Source of the DNA: Paramecium octaurelia
Lineage: Eukaryota; Ciliophora; Oligohymenophorea; Peniculida; Parameciidae
DNA length: 64,000 nt
Assembly: GCA_905182995.1 (NCBI GenBank)
Contig: CAJJDP010000165.1
Span: 8,575-72,574, forward strand
Reading direction: 5' to 3'
Both the position numbers and the translations under genes were made by a program. This document shows, piece after piece, positions 11,556 through 23,776 of the stretch; the stretch's first letter is position 1, and every line of letters begins with the position of its first letter. The notes beneath the pieces were generated by a model. It saw nothing but the letters and a program-made list of their open reading frames with translations, had not been told where the DNA came from and searched no databases.

Positions 11556-11874
11556 ATGGCTGATCAATCACAGGCTGAATATTTGAACTTAAAAGTTAAG
11601 TCTCAAGATGGAGAAGAGGTGTTCTTTAAAATCAAAAAATAAACTCAATTCAAGAAGTTGATGGATGCTTATTGTTCAAGACAGAATGTAAGTATGAACT
11701 AAATATTTTAGCTTCAAATCTAAAATGTGAGATTCCTTTTTGATGGAGAAAGAATCTTAGAGACACAAACTCCAGCTGATGTTACAATTATATGATATAT
11801 ATTAGATTGGAATGGAAACAGGAGATGAAATTGATGTGGTTATTGAGTAAGTCGGAGGTATGAAATGTGTATGA
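11556..11874 (+). CDS. SUMO: SUMO (small ubiquitin-like modifier) precursor
   Basis: An 89-residue SUMO precursor: a short N-terminal tail (MADQSQAEY), then the ubiquitin-fold core with LNLKVKSQDGEEVFFKIK, QFKKLMDAYCSRQ, VRFLFDGERI, ETQTPADIGMETGDEIDVV and IEQVGG. The diglycine is followed by only four residues (MKCV) before TGA 11872-11874. A SUMO protease would need to remove this tail to expose GG for conjugation. Two introns, 11688-11711 (24 nt) and 11781-11805 (25 nt), fall at conserved positions and restore the frame. In Paramecium, SUMOylation factors have been linked to genome rearrangement; that is background knowledge, not seen here. Confidence 0.96.
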
Positions 11875-12383
11875 ATAAACATAAACATTTATAATATATA
11901 TTTTATGCATGTTTTCTTCATGTGCATAGTATTTGCAGTCTTTGCCGATTGTTAATTTGTGTATTAAGTGCGATAGTTGCTTCATCGTTAATATGGTATT
12001 ATCACATATTAGATTATACTAATTATGAACTAATTTACAAATTTTACTGTTTATTCTTTATCAAATTTCCACACTTCAAAGAATCTTCACATTTTAATAA
12101 AAACTAATAGTAGAATGTAAAATAATATTTATATTCTTTTCAAGGTATTAAAATCTAGGCTTAATAATTGCTTTCCTCTTCTGTAGATATGTTCTCTCAT
12201 TCCTGAAAAAAAATACTTTATTTTAGAATTATAATGGATAAACCATAAGGATTCTAAATCATAAATTTCTCCTTGAAATATTTCCAAGATATGCATGAAG
12301 TATTTTTGGATAAAACTATATGAATTATTATAAGAATTTAATTTAAATGAAAAAAATTATATATTTTTTAAGCCAAAGATATC

Positions 12384-12742
12384 ATGATTTAATTAAACAT
12401 AGCATCTATTCTTAATATTATATTATTTAGTATTGATAGTATAATTCAAGAAACTCATTAATATTTTGAATAATTAGTAAATGAATATAGAATCATAGTA
12501 TTAATAAGAATAGAATTGATTTGAGAACATTTGAAATGAAGTCTTAATTAAGTGGTGTATAAAGTTAAGTCTAACAATTTTATTAATTTTAGCTGCTATA
12601 AATTTATCATCAAGAAGCAATATTTGATAGTTATAGCGAAATAGACAGAAGTATTTTGAGAATCTAGTTTGATCTTTGGGTATTGAACTATAAAAAGAAA
12701 TATATATATTAACTGACTATTATCACTTGTTTTGGGCATTGA
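12384..12742 (+). CDS. Small spliced gene, unrecognised
   Basis: A plausible protein (MIQLNIASILNIIL…) runs from 12384 and can be joined across introns at about 12481-12512 and 12561-12596. It continues as FEMKSQLSGLLQIYHQEAIF and SYSEIDRSILRIQFDLWVLN, ending at TGA 12740-12742. The last exon has clear protein-like composition. The first exon and start are uncertain: an alternative upstream start at 12234 (MDKPQGFQIINF) would require an unusually long intron. No family was recognised. It lies about 40 bp upstream of the PRA1-family gene on the same strand. Confidence 0.45.
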
Positions 12743-12781
12743 TTATTATATTATTTATAAATTAAAAACATAATTAATTTA

Positions 12782-13327
12782 ATGCAAACATAACCAGGAG
12801 TACTAGATTTATCAGCCTATAATTTACCTAAAAGTGATTCTCTTTCAATAAGAATACAAGAGAACTTCTCTCTTTATGGAGTGAGATATGCTTAGTTAGT
12901 TGTTGTGTCCATTGCAATCGGAGGGTATACTAAATTTAGATTTTAGACTTACTAACTTTGCAGTTTTGCTTGGACTATTTCTAAGTTATTTAGGGTATTA
13001 TTGTTTATTAAAATGAAGATGGGCGTATATAATGAAATAAAGTTCTATTTTAGATTTCCTACCTGATTTAGGATTCGTCAACACTCAAGACAAAAAAATG
13101 ATACTTCTACTTCTATGTAATATGAATAGCATTAAACCTTAGTTAATATTTTACTTATATTGGCTATTTCAGGTCCTCAAATATTGACATTTGTGGGCCT
13201 TGGATGTTTAATTGTAATTGTGCATGCATCATTATGGAAAAGTCCATCAACTTTACCTGGATAAGACATTTAATCAGAGTTCGATAAGGTGTTAATGTAA
13301 AATGATGTTGAATTAATTAATCATTGA
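12782..13327 (+). CDS. PRA1-family (prenylated Rab acceptor) membrane protein
   Basis: PRA1/Yip3 proteins are small ER/Golgi membrane proteins that act on prenylated Rab GTPases. The frame MQTQPGVLDLSAYNLPKSDS leads into RIQENFSLYGVRYAQLVVV and two pairs of hydrophobic segments. The second pair contains ISGPQILTFVGLGCLIVIV and is followed by HASLWKSPS and a soluble acidic tail (QSEFDKVL). Three introns restore the frame: 12925-12946 (22 nt), 12995-13018 (24 nt, ends AAG) and 13117-13142 (26 nt). Length (about 157 aa) and the 2+2 membrane layout match PRA1. The identification rests on this layout and the terminal motif. Confidence 0.7.
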
Positions 13328-13702
13328 AGTATATAGATCATTATATTAAATCACTAATCATATTTCCATTTACAACCTTCCCATATTCAATTATATGCCT
13401 GAGAAAAATAGGATAAATTAACTGAATTCAATTATATTTCATTATCATAGTTCCTAACAGTACCATCTTTTCGACCAAAAATGAAATATTAATTAAATTA
13501 TATAAACCAAATACTATTACATTCTATTGTAATAATATTTAAACTTTGAATATAATTTCTCTTCATAAATTAAGACTATACCATTGGATATTGTTAATAA
13601 GTTGTAACAATTATTAACAAAATTAAATGATTATATAATTATCCATAAAGAATCATTAATTAAATTAATTCATAATTATCATTTCTACTTTTTTTTTCAA
13701 TA

Positions 13703-14600
13703 ATGGACGATCGAAACTTTGGTAGAAGTGCTAAAATAATATTTTTATCATGCTGAATTTAGGCAACTTCAAGATATTGTTCTTCTTTAGTTGCTTGATG
13801 GATTCTAATTTTATTTAAACCAGTGCAACAAATTTATAAATATTTCACACTACTAACAAAAACTTATGTTTGCAATATCTGGCTTGCAAATACTAAAATA
13901 GACACACAATATTTTCAATTCTCAAGGAGTTTTATTCTCAATTTGACAGTTGCTGTTCTTTTAATATCTAAACTATAAATCTAATTGCAACTGTTGAATC
14001 TAAATTAAATTATATATAAAATACTTAAAAAAGATACTTATAACTTTAATATTATCTGAATTTCTGCCAAAATATCACAGCATTCCAATAACTAAATTAA
14101 GTTGACTTAAAAATATTAACTACTATTTTCGTTAAAAGTAATATTTGATTGATATAAATAATTCCATTAGTAAATATTAAATATTCTTCTTTACTCCACA
14201 GATGTTATTACACAAAGAAATCATTACCTATATCTCTATTAAGATTTCTAAATAATTGATTATTATTTTAAGAGAAGTAGACGATTCTGAAATCTACTAA
14301 CCATAGCTAATTCTATTTTGATAAATTTAAACACATCCTTTTTTACAAGGTCCTCTTATCCCTATTTGCATCTATAAATCAGTTTTTCAACAATTAATTA
14401 GTGAAGAGCATTGAAGAAAATCTGTTTGAGATACTAATTTTCAAGATTATCCCTGCCTACTGACTTCAATTATCTTTTCATTCAAATTCTTGCAACATTA
14501 TTTTATTGTTCATCTTCTTTCCAGATTTATCGATTTTATTTAAAAAGCTTAAGAGAAATGTTGATTACAATTATTCGCTAAGTTGATATTATGTCTGAGG
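13703..14600 (+). CDS. Probable membrane-protein gene, exon structure unresolved
   Basis: ATG 13703 opens MDDRNFGRSAKIIF. Downstream, protein-like segments lie in different frames on the plus strand: KPVQQIYKYFTLLTKTYVC and RSFILNLTVAVLLISK near 13815-13975, and FYKVLLSLFASINQFFNNQL near 14350-14400. These would need several introns that I could not place confidently, and in-frame TGA codons remain. It may be a gene, a pseudogene, or chance openness of AT-rich DNA. The opposite strand also shows partial open frames. Family not recognised. Confidence 0.3.
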
Positions 14601-14653
14601 AATAATAAAAAAAATTTAATTTAAATTTGTAATTATAATATTAATATTATATA

Positions 14654-17600
14654 TCATAACAACTCTTTTCTTCTTCTGCATTTCAATTTTGGCACATCAT
14701 TCAACCATTTCTAAGTTATGGACACTACAAAAACTAAATTAGTAGGACGCAGCTCTTTTTCTTTTGCTTATAATGATTAATGTTCTGCATAATCCAAACT
14801 TCCAAATAATTATTTTATATGAAAGAGTGTCAATTCAGCAAATAGAAATCCATATTTCAACTTGATTGCTTTCTATTCTTTCAGCAAAGCTAATCCAACT
14901 TAACATATTAAATCCTAGTTTTCTTTATCAATTCCTTCCACTACTCCCATATATTATCTCCTAATTTATGTTCTTCTCTCTTCTTATCGTAATTAAACCA
15001 ACTCATTTTTAAGTATCCTATACTCATTTATTAATGGACTCAAAAACACAGTCTCAATTCCTTATTTTTCAGCTAGATCAACTTTTGGACAAGATTCAAT
15101 AAATTCTAAATCATTATCAAAAGTAACTAAATTAACAACTGGCTACCTTTCTGAGTCTACTTTAATTCCTCCAGTGTACACAAATTTCACTTTTTTGTAT
15201 TACTCATGAGGATAAAGACCTCCCTTTAGATGACATAAGTTATCAGTTTTTAAGTTGTCAGGATCAGGTTCAGGATTGAAAAGAGGAGAAAATTTTGCAT
15301 CTAAAGAAGGGAGTTACAAAGTAATTGGCTTAGCTTCGACAGTTTACTTTAAAGCTTCATTAATGATATTTGCCTTCTCTAATTCATCCTCACTGAAATG
15401 AGGAGAAGCCTTGCCATTTTCATCATCAGATATTGTAATTACCACAGGGTTAGGTTTTACTCTTTTTGAAGTTGGAAAGTCTCCTCCACCACCATTCTCA
15501 TTATTATTACTTCTATCGAATCCTCTATCAAATCCTCTATCTTGTCCTCTATCTCCACCACGACCACGTCCTCTACCTCGGCCTCTTCCTCTTTCACCAT
15601 TTCCATTCGATTAGTGATTATTGGAGCCCCATCCATTAGATTGCTGTTGGTCATTGTTGCTGCTTCCCCAACCTCCTCCATTCTAAGCAGGTTGATCAGT
15701 TGTTGTAGAACCCCAGCCTCCATTTGAAGCTGGTTATTCAGTTGCAGTAGATCCCCAACCTCCACTTGCAGCAGGTTACTCAGTTGCTGTAGATCCCCAT
15801 CCTCCTCCATTTGAAGCAGGCTATTCAGTTGCTGTAGATCCCCAACCTCCACTAGAAGCTGGTTATTCAGTTGCTTTGGATGCTCCCCATCCTCCATTCT
15901 AAGCTGGTTATTCAGTTGCTGTTGATCCCCAACCTCCATTTTAAGCAGGTTATTCAGTTGCTGTTGATCCCCAGCCTCCGCTTTAGGCAGGTTATTCGGG
16001 CGCTTTAGTAGACCCCCAGCCTCCATTTTAAGCTGGTTATTCTGGTGCTTTAGTAGATCCCCAACCTCCATTTGAAGCTGGCTATTCAGTAGTAGTGCTT
16101 CCCCATCCTCCATTCTATGCTGGTTGTTCAGTTGCCGTTGATCCCCATCCTCCATTTTAAGCAGGTTACTCAGTTGCTGTAGATCCCCAACCTCCACTTG
16201 CAGCTGGTTATTCAGTTGCTGAAGATCCCCAACCTCCACTAGAAGCTGGCTATTCAGTCGCGGTAGATCCCCATCCTCCACCGCCTTAATCATTTGAAGA
16301 TCCTCCCCAACTTCCACCGTTTCCTGAATTTTCATTATCTCTTCCTCCTCTAAATCCGCCTCTTCTATCTCCTCTATCACCTCTATCCCCTCTTCCTCTA
16401 AATCCTCCTCGATCTCCTCTATCTCCTCTTCCTCTAAAACCATCTCCTCTTCCTCTATATCCTTCTCCTCCTCCTCTATCTCCTCTTCCTCTAAAACCAT
16501 CTCCTCTACCTCTAAAACCTCCTCTGTCTCCACGATCTCCTCGTCCTCTTCCTCTACCTCTTTGCCCATCACCAGATCCTCCTCCCCAGGAATTTCCATT
16601 TTATTAATCTGAAGAACCTCCCCAGCCTCCACTTGATTAAGCTGGTTAATCACTGCTACCCCATCCACCTGATGTCGTAGCTTATTCAGTTGTAGATCCC
16701 CATCCTCCTGATTAGGGTTAATCTTATGTTGCTGTTGTTGAACCCCAACCTCCTTATTATTGTGGTTATTCTGTTGTTGTTGATCCCCATCCTCCTGATT
16801 ACTATGTAGGCTATTCTGTTGCTGTTGAACCCCAACCTCCAGATTATTATGCTGGTTATTCTTAAGTAGAACTTCCCCATCCATTGGATTATTAAACTGG
16901 TTATTCAGTTGCTTACCCCTAACCACCAGTTGATTATTTTGGTTATTCAGTTGTAGAACCCCATCCACCTTGGGTTTATTCTGCTTACTATGGTTACTAT
17001 TCTGTTTTACTTCCCCAACCTTCTGATGCTTACTGAGCTGGTTATTGAGTAGAATTTCCCCATCCTCCAGACTGAGCTGGCTGTTCTGTTGTACTTCCCC
17101 ATCCTCCAGATGAAGCAGGTTATTCATTTGTTGAAGTGCTACCCCATCCACCTCCAGAATTGTCCTTGTTTTCTGAATTTCCCCATTAATTACTATCTCC
17201 ATTACTTCCCCAAGTATTACCTCCTCCATTATTATTATTAGAATTTCCACCCCAGCTTCCGCCATTATCCCTTCCTCCTCTATATCCTCCTCGTCTCTCA
17301 CCTCTATCTCCACCTCGATCACCTCTATCACCTCTTCCTCTGAATCCTCCTCTGTCTCCTCTATCTCCTCTTCCTCTGAATCCATCGCCTCTTCCTCTAT
17401 ATCCTTCTCCTCCTCCTCTATCTCCTCTGCCTCTAAAACCTCCTCCTCGATCTCCTCTGTCTCCTCTTCCTCTACCTCTGGGTCGATCTGATTAAAATCC
17501 ATTATCTGAATTTCCTCCTCCTCCCCAGGAATTTGATCCACCTCCCCATGATGATCCACCATTATCTGCAGCTGAAGAGCTTCCAAATCCAGTGGTTCCA

Positions 17601-17878
17601 GATCCCCAAGCATTATCATTACTTTCAGCCTTAGTTTCTCCCCAAGATGATTATTGCTATTATTTTTGATCTCCCCAACCTCCTGATTCTGCAGCTGTTC
17701 CATTTTAGCCATTGCTGTCCTTATTTTCCTTTATTTCATCACGACCCTATTATGAGTCCTAAGTTTTTTTCACTTCATCCACTTGCCATCCGCCTGCACT
17801 TTATTCACCACCCCATACTGGAGTGGAATCAACTGGTTTAACTTCACCTTCTTCAAGGTTATCTGCATTCCAACTCAT
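14654..17878 (-). CDS. NOWA: NOWA-like GW/RGG-repeat nuclear protein
   Basis: A single exon of 1075 codons from MSWNADNLEEGEVKPVD to TGA 14654-14656. Nowa1/Nowa2 of Paramecium are nuclear RNA-binding proteins needed for small-RNA-guided elimination of germline sequences. The N-terminal three quarters alternate: GW-rich blocks (about 17500-17680, 16590-17260 and 15620-16310, the last with about 14 units of the form GGWGSTATEQPAS) and RGG/RGRG blocks (17270-17490, 16330-16560, 15500-15600). GW motifs are typical Argonaute hooks and RGG boxes bind RNA. The last about 300 residues are a unique globular domain starting FPTSKRVKPNPVV. A 751-codon frame without any TAA, TAG or TGA exists in another frame of the same strand, but it is a by-product of repeat composition. 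NOWA1 versus NOWA2 cannot be decided by eye. Confidence 0.85.
15620..16310 (-). repeat. Tandem GW repeats (unit about 13 codons) within NOWA-like gene
   Basis: Imperfect tandem units on the minus strand encode GGWGS-TATEQPAS and variants, spaced about 39-48 bp. A second, more diverged GW block lies at 16590-17260. Units vary at synonymous and neighbouring positions, so the array is not freshly homogenised. Confidence 0.85.
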
Positions 17879-18316
17879 ATGAATATTTAATTAATTAGTA
17901 AGTGGACCAATTTTTAGATTGATTTATGCTAATTTTATGAAGTGAATAATTGGATTATTTTATAAAATGGCTTGTTTTAGATTTCTATTGAGATTAAATA
18001 TACAATTTTATATTGTTTAATCGATAAATTTAATACATTTGCATCTTATTCATTAATATTTCTTATATTTATTATTGAAATTCCCAGATATAAATTAATC
18101 CTGAAATTAATTATCCTCTTTAAATTATATGGAAGCAACACTACCCTTTTGTTTCAATAGATCATCAATTACGTCTATTTTACTTCAATAGTTTTTAATA
18201 TGATCTTCATAGTGTACTATTTGTATTCATAGTATGAATTATTAGTACAAATCTTATAATGATAAACTAGCTATAAAATAATTATTTACTTAATTTTTCT
18301 TTCTCTTCACAACCAG

Positions 18317-18827
18317 ATGACAAGTGGAACCATAGATGACCTGAGGAGCATCTACTGGATAGGAGTATAAGGGCAACAAACCGCAAAATTCTTCTTTTTG
18401 AATTTTGAAGCTTTTTCATTTCTAACCTTATTTTATTCAATTAATGATTTATTATCACTTGAATTACTATGGAATAATCCAAATTATTTAAAAGAAGATC
18501 ATTCAAAATAAACTTATTAGAGTTTATTTCTAAGAGGTGGCTTGAAAGATTTTTAAAAACACAGTCATAAATTAATATTGGATAAAAAGTATTTATGTCC
18601 AGTTGCATAGAAATAATAAAATAAACTTCCTATTTGAGTATTTTAGAACAATTTATTCATCATTTACATTACCTAATAATGGAGTAATAAATGAAATAAA
18701 ATTAGTGATGTTGCAGCACATATGTCTTTTCATAAGCAAAATTATTTCATTTATGAAGTTTGCAAACTCAAAAATTAAAATATTTACAATAATAGGATCT
18801 ATTAAAAACTATACTCTTAAAAATTGA
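18317..18827 (+). CDS. Unrecognised protein, two exons
   Basis: ATG 18317 starts MTSGTIDDLRSIYWIGVQG. A 22-nt intron at 18589-18610 joins …KLILDKK to NNKINFLFEYFRTIYSSF, and the frame ends at TGA 18825-18827, about 162 aa. Hydrophobic stretches (FFFLNFEAFSFLTLFYSI, and a C-terminal one) may be membrane-associated. The intron bridges two otherwise separate frames, which supports a real gene. No known motif was seen. Confidence 0.55.
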
Positions 18828-19010
18828 GTAGAGGAATTGTTGAAATTTATATTTTTTATTTTTAAATGAAGTTGTTTTTATTAACAATTTATAAAAATTA
18901 TTAAAATTACAAAAGCAGGATATGATAAGACTTAAATATAGATACTTTTATCAAATTAATAAATTATAAGCGAGATTAAATTATGTTATTAATATTAATT
19001 TGGTCACTAT

Positions 19011-19546
19011 TCAGTTTTATTAATTCAAAATTAATATGCAACAAACCACCAAGGCAGTTAAAAATAGTGTAAGCGTAACCAAAGTTATATAAACTATTGA
19101 TAATATTCGTAATGCACCACAAGGTTCTCCTTTATAAATGGCATACTTATTTCTTAAATCAATAAATATACCGATATCAAAACAAAGAAAAGGGCTCCTA
19201 CTAAATAAGTTGATCCTGTTAAAAAGGAATAAACTTCCTAAGCTGATTTCATCTCCATTCGATCAATTACAAAGTAAAAGGAACTGTATTTATTATAATT
19301 TTATGATTTACAATTTTAAAACAGCCAAAACCAATAAAGCTACCCCAAAATCTAATGCTTATTCTCTTAAGAATATACATTCATCATTTTCTTTTTCATT
19401 ATTTTATCAAAAATACCATAAAAGGCTTTGTTAATAGACATTAATAAAAAGATTATTCCAAAGCCTAAATTCCCTAATCCCATATCTCTGAGTGAATCAC
19501 GATATTTTATTTTTATTCTTTAATTCTATTCCTCATCTTCTATCAT
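19011..19546 (-). CDS. Small four-TM protein, five exons
   Basis: The minus-strand frame starts at 19546 (MIEDEEQNQRIKIKYRDSLR). It is restored by four tiny introns: 19391-19416 (26 nt, AAG end), 19284-19311 (28 nt), 19238-19270 (33 nt) and 19146-19171 (26 nt). The product, about 140 aa, has an acidic N-terminal tail and four hydrophobic segments (GNLGFGIIFLLM, FGVALLVLAVLKF, STYLVGALFFVLISY, LSIVYITLVTLTLF), ending NQQN at TGA 19011-19013. The regular 4-TM layout and the need for all four introns make the gene convincing. The family was not recognised. Confidence 0.7.
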
Positions 19547-20137
19547 TTCTAATAAAAATAATATTGTAAATTATGTTATATAAATATATATCTAATAAAA
19601 AAATAATTCCTAAGTAGTAGACTAGAGATTAATTAAATCGTATTTATCAACAATATTCTTGTATTGTTTGCACATTTTCAATGCCTTTAGTTAAAATAAG
19701 TTAAATGAAAAATAAAAAAATAATTGCAAAGAAATTTTGATATTTAATAAAGACCTTCAAATTATCATTACTAGGATATTGGTTATCTATTAGGGAAGAA
19801 TTATTCCGAAATCGTATATTTGAAGTTTTAGTTTTATTTGCATAATTTTGTTCTTAATTCTTTATTTAATATGCTTGTATTTATAATTTTGGGTTTCTAT
19901 TCCAAATGATTATTTTTCCTGATTATAAGATTGATAAATTTAATAAGCAATTCAGAATAGAACTATGACATAGTAATATGTTATAATAAAAAATAAATAA
20001 TTTAAATAAATATTAATAATAACTCTTATGAACTGATTATAAAAGGTATTGTATTTTGTAAAAATTACATTATTAATAATAACAATTAAACAAATAAGAT
20101 AACCTCAACAATTTAAAAAATTTCTATCCTCAATAAA
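19547..20137. other. AT-rich spacer, no gene seen
   Basis: About 590 bp of AT-rich sequence between two divergent genes. No convincing frame on either strand. It presumably contains the promoters of both neighbours. Confidence 0.5.
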
Positions 20138-20374
20138 ATGAAAGATAAGTAAAATTCGATCAAAAGGAAAATAAAAAAATAATCACCAAAAAAATTTCAA
20201 AATATAGATGGTTAGTTGAGTTCACCATTAATAACGAATGAGATTCTATTAGAAAAATATCCAAGCTACTGCTCAAGTGAAATCTCAAGTCCTGATTCAG
20301 TAAGAGAAGAACCTGGTAGTATGTTAGAATTCTTGCTTCATTTGGAGAATTCTAACTACTGTCCATTCGGCTGA
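20138..20374 (+). CDS. Small paralogous protein A (78 aa)
   Basis: A 79-codon frame starts MKDKQNSIKRKIKKQSPKKF (basic N-terminus). It contains LSSPLITNEILLEKYPS and CSSEISSPDSVREEPGSMLE and ends CPFG at TGA 20372-20374. It is clearly related, residue by residue, to the minus-strand gene at 20726-20962, including the LSSP-ITNE, CSS--SSP-S and PGSMLEFLL blocks and the identical length. Conservation of protein blocks in the face of DNA divergence supports coding. Function unknown. The Ser-Pro pairs could be phosphorylation sites (inference). Confidence 0.7.
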
Positions 20375-20725
20375 AAATGTTGATAATATTTAGTTTTTTT
20401 TTATAATTATCTCTTAACGAAGGCAAAAGTTCTCTTCTAACACTGTTATACATAAAATCAAATTCGTTTTTATATTGAATGCTAATTATTTGATTAATTC
20501 GATATTAAAATTGCAATTACAGAAACATTTAATACATAGATAAAGATTAGGAGAGTTTTGTTCGTGAATAATAACTTTATGTTACTTCATTTCACATATC
20601 ATCACTCAGATAATAAATAATATTATGTAGTTTACAATACGTTAAATATTATGGATGTGATTCTTTATACTATATTTATAATACGTATTATTATAAAGTG
20701 TTAAATATATATAGAAGTCTAATAA

Positions 20726-20962
20726 TCAAATAGAGAGTGGAGAGTGAATTTCCTCTATGTTTAGTAGGAATTCTAGCATGCTACCAGGAATAAATTTGGA
20801 TGATTCAGGACTCGACAGTAAACTTGAACATTGGCTTTGATGCTTAGATAATAAGTCCTCATTAGTAATTATTGGAGAACTTAAATTCTCCTTTTATAAG
20901 TGTCGTCTTATGAAAAGTTTTCTTATCTTTTTTACTCTTTATGAGTTATTTTTTTCCTTCAT
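20726..20962 (-). CDS. Small paralogous protein B (78 aa), inverted copy
   Basis: A 79-codon minus-strand frame starts MKEKNNSQRVKKIRKLFIRR (basic). It contains LSSPIITNEDLLSKHQS, CSSLLSSPESSKFIPGSMLE and FLLNIEEIHSPLSI, ending at TGA 20726-20728. It is the paralogue of the plus-strand gene at 20138-20374, with the same length and block order. The two genes face each other across about 350 bp, implying an old inverted duplication. Confidence 0.7.
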
Positions 20963-21214
20963 TTTATGGATTTATTTAAAGATTTAATTTTATATAATTT
21001 ATTTTAATAATTAAAATTAAATGATAATATTTTTTATATTTGAATTTAAATATCCATTAAATCTTTCAGCATTAATTACAATAAATCATGCAGTGTAAAT
21101 TAATCAAAAGCCATAATATATTGTTAAAGTAGAAAAATCTTAGATAATATGAGAGGGACCTGAAATTGCATTAGAAATGTGAATATAAATATGAATACTA
21201 TTAAACATTAAAAT

Positions 21215-23759
21215 TCATTATTTCCTTAAAAATTGTTATTGTTCCTTAGACAAATGTTTGGATAAGTGTTGTAAATGTTCATATGAAATTGATATCGGTT
21301 AGATGAGATTATGGCACTCAGTAATATCATTTTCAAATTCTGTTTCGATAGTATCTATATCTTAAAATTCATCATCTTCATCTAAGGCTATAGTTTTCTA
21401 AGTTTTAATAAAATTCTTACACACTGTTATTGATTTGAAATCAAAAATTCAGTCATTTTTGCCTTGAGTGGAATAACCTTATCAATAAAAGGATCCACAT
21501 AAAACAATTAATCAAAAAATGGCAATTAAGTGAATTAATAAATAACATTAATCTATAATTATAGTAAGGATTTCTATTATAAAATTGAAGCAAATCTCAG
21601 CCATTTACTGAATAATTATTATGTACTTTCAGTGTTGGATTAAAACCATTATAAAAGCTGAGTCGAATGTTATAAATAAATTGCACATAAAATGGTTGTT
21701 AAACCATTAATTGTAGAGGGTATTTCAGAGTGCATAATTTTCTATAGAATTTTACTAAGTAATTGAATTGTAATTTATCTATTCATATGTTTATTCCAGA
21801 CAACAAATAATAAATCATGTACGTGTTCTGTGAGAGCTTCTAGTTCTGGTTCTTTTTGAATATTTAATTAAATATCTAAAATTTAAATAACTGTATTTAA
21901 AGTTAATTAATCAATTGAATTATACTATAGGAGTGTCTTTAAAAGCATAATTCCTTAAGGAGTAAATTCATTAAATACTAATAATTATTGAGCTATTTAA
22001 GGGATAAAGTTAATTAATAATTGTGGTTAATGCTTTGCTATTATTGTATTAACTTTTAACCATATCAATCCATTGGTGGCTGAAAATGTTTATTAAACTG
22101 AAACTGGATCAATTGTGACTAGAATTTCTAAAAGTTCATAAAATATCTATCCCAACAATGAATCATGTGGATAGGTGGTCCAATAATGATAGATATTTTA
22201 TAAAATTGGAAATTATAAGGTCTTACATAACTTTAGCATCTATAAGACACTATCAAATAAAATATGTGCTGTATCTTAGTCAATTGAAGGGAACTGAATG
22301 TTTGATGAATCGACTAGGTATTTAAAACTTTGTTCGTCCAAAGTACTGTTTTTGCTTGCATGAGCACATAATTTTCCAAGATTAAATAAATTTACTAAAC
22401 CAAGCTATGACTTTAATTATTGAACATGCAATTAAAATAGCTATGTAAATACTTCAACTTATCCTTTTGTTAATAAATAAAGATTAGTTAAAGCAATCAA
22501 TTTTTAAAGTTGAAAGACTTAGTTTTAGTTATTGCTTTATTGTTTCAAAACTTGATCAATTATTACAAAATTTTGATTTGGATTAAATAAATCTGATGAA
22601 AATTATGCAATGATCACATATTAACCGACCATTTCAACTTATTACTATAGGTATTATAATAATAATTATTTTGCATTTTAAGATGTTTTTTTATTTGATA
22701 ATTACTGCTCAAAGAACATTAAAACAGCTTAAACAACAGTTGGATCATCCTCCATAATAAAATGATCCATATTAATATTTTTAATTGGCATGCTTAATAT
22801 TTATAATAAACTACTGTAAATAGTACTATTGCATAATTATTAATTATTTAATTCCATTAACATTTGTAAAGTATAAAATAATAGCACTTCCTAATTTGGT
22901 TCTTGTTCATAACATTCATCCAAAAAGTTAATTTCTATTATGATAATTTTATTGCTTACCTTCTAAATACTGAATGGAGTTGGTTAATCTCACCAAAAAG
23001 AGTGTCATTTATGGTAGAATGACTTTTCTGATTTATTTAGAATAAGACTTCATGTCCTTAAATATCAAATTTAAGGCTTTCATAATGTAAATCTAAGATT
23101 CTAATTAATCTTATTGCTATAAAACTTATGAGAATCGTTCCATCCATTAAATAAATGTTGAATCGAAGCATTATTTTAATTATTCAATGTCTGTTTGTTC
23201 ACAATGAGAAAACATTTTGATGACCTAATAAACCAAATTATATGTTTTAGATGTAGGTGCTTGTTATGATAACATGTTCTAGAGAATTATTTCACAATAC
23301 GATATTAAATTCTATCCATCTAATTACTAATAGATATGAATTAATGTGTTTATAATGTGGGGATTTAGAGCGTATAAATTTAAAAATTATGGTATCAATG
23401 ATTGATATTCAGGATCTCTTCTCATCACTTCTGTGATTATTATTGTCTAAATTGAAATTAAAATTTACAATGATTTCTTAAACTTGAACTTATTGCTCTT
23501 GTTAAAGGCCATCCACCAAAACCTTTAGGATGTCTGATTTTATCTATTGTTACAAATGTTGCCAATTCAATAAGATTACATTCTTGAATAAAATTGCGAT
23601 GTATTTTCTTTATTGTTGATTGATATCAAATATTAACTTTAATGAGTCTAGTATAAAATTAGGTGTATTCTTTAGATATTCTGATAGATATTGGTCTCCA
23701 TGTCGTAAGATCTCTGGATTGTTTATGCACTATTCGTAAACTTATAAAATATTAGCCAT
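21215..23759 (-). CDS. Importin-beta/karyopherin-family HEAT-repeat protein
   Basis: The start at 23759 (MANILQVYEQCINNPEILRH) leads into the importin-beta N-terminal pattern: QYLSEYLKNTPNFILDSLKL, then QRKYIAILFKNVILLNWQHL and IKSDILKVLVDGL. The rest is alpha-helical HEAT-like repeats. The C-terminus is acidic (ALDEDDEFQDIDTIETEFEN), as in importin-7/8-type and CSE1-like receptors. Three introns restore the frame: about 23448-23469, 22935-22959 and 21398-21420. About 824 aa, somewhat shorter than typical (about 1000). The start codon lies only 17 bp downstream of the CAMSAP stop. Cargo specificity cannot be inferred. Confidence 0.8.
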
Positions 23760-23776
23760 AAATTAAATTATTCAAT

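Noticed and set aside
15457..17712. A 751-codon minus-strand frame without any standard stop, rich in Glu, Leu and Gln
   Set aside because: It is a shifted frame of the NOWA-like gene. The frame one base off gives GGWG and RGG repeats and a proper start and TGA. The long openness comes from repeat composition.
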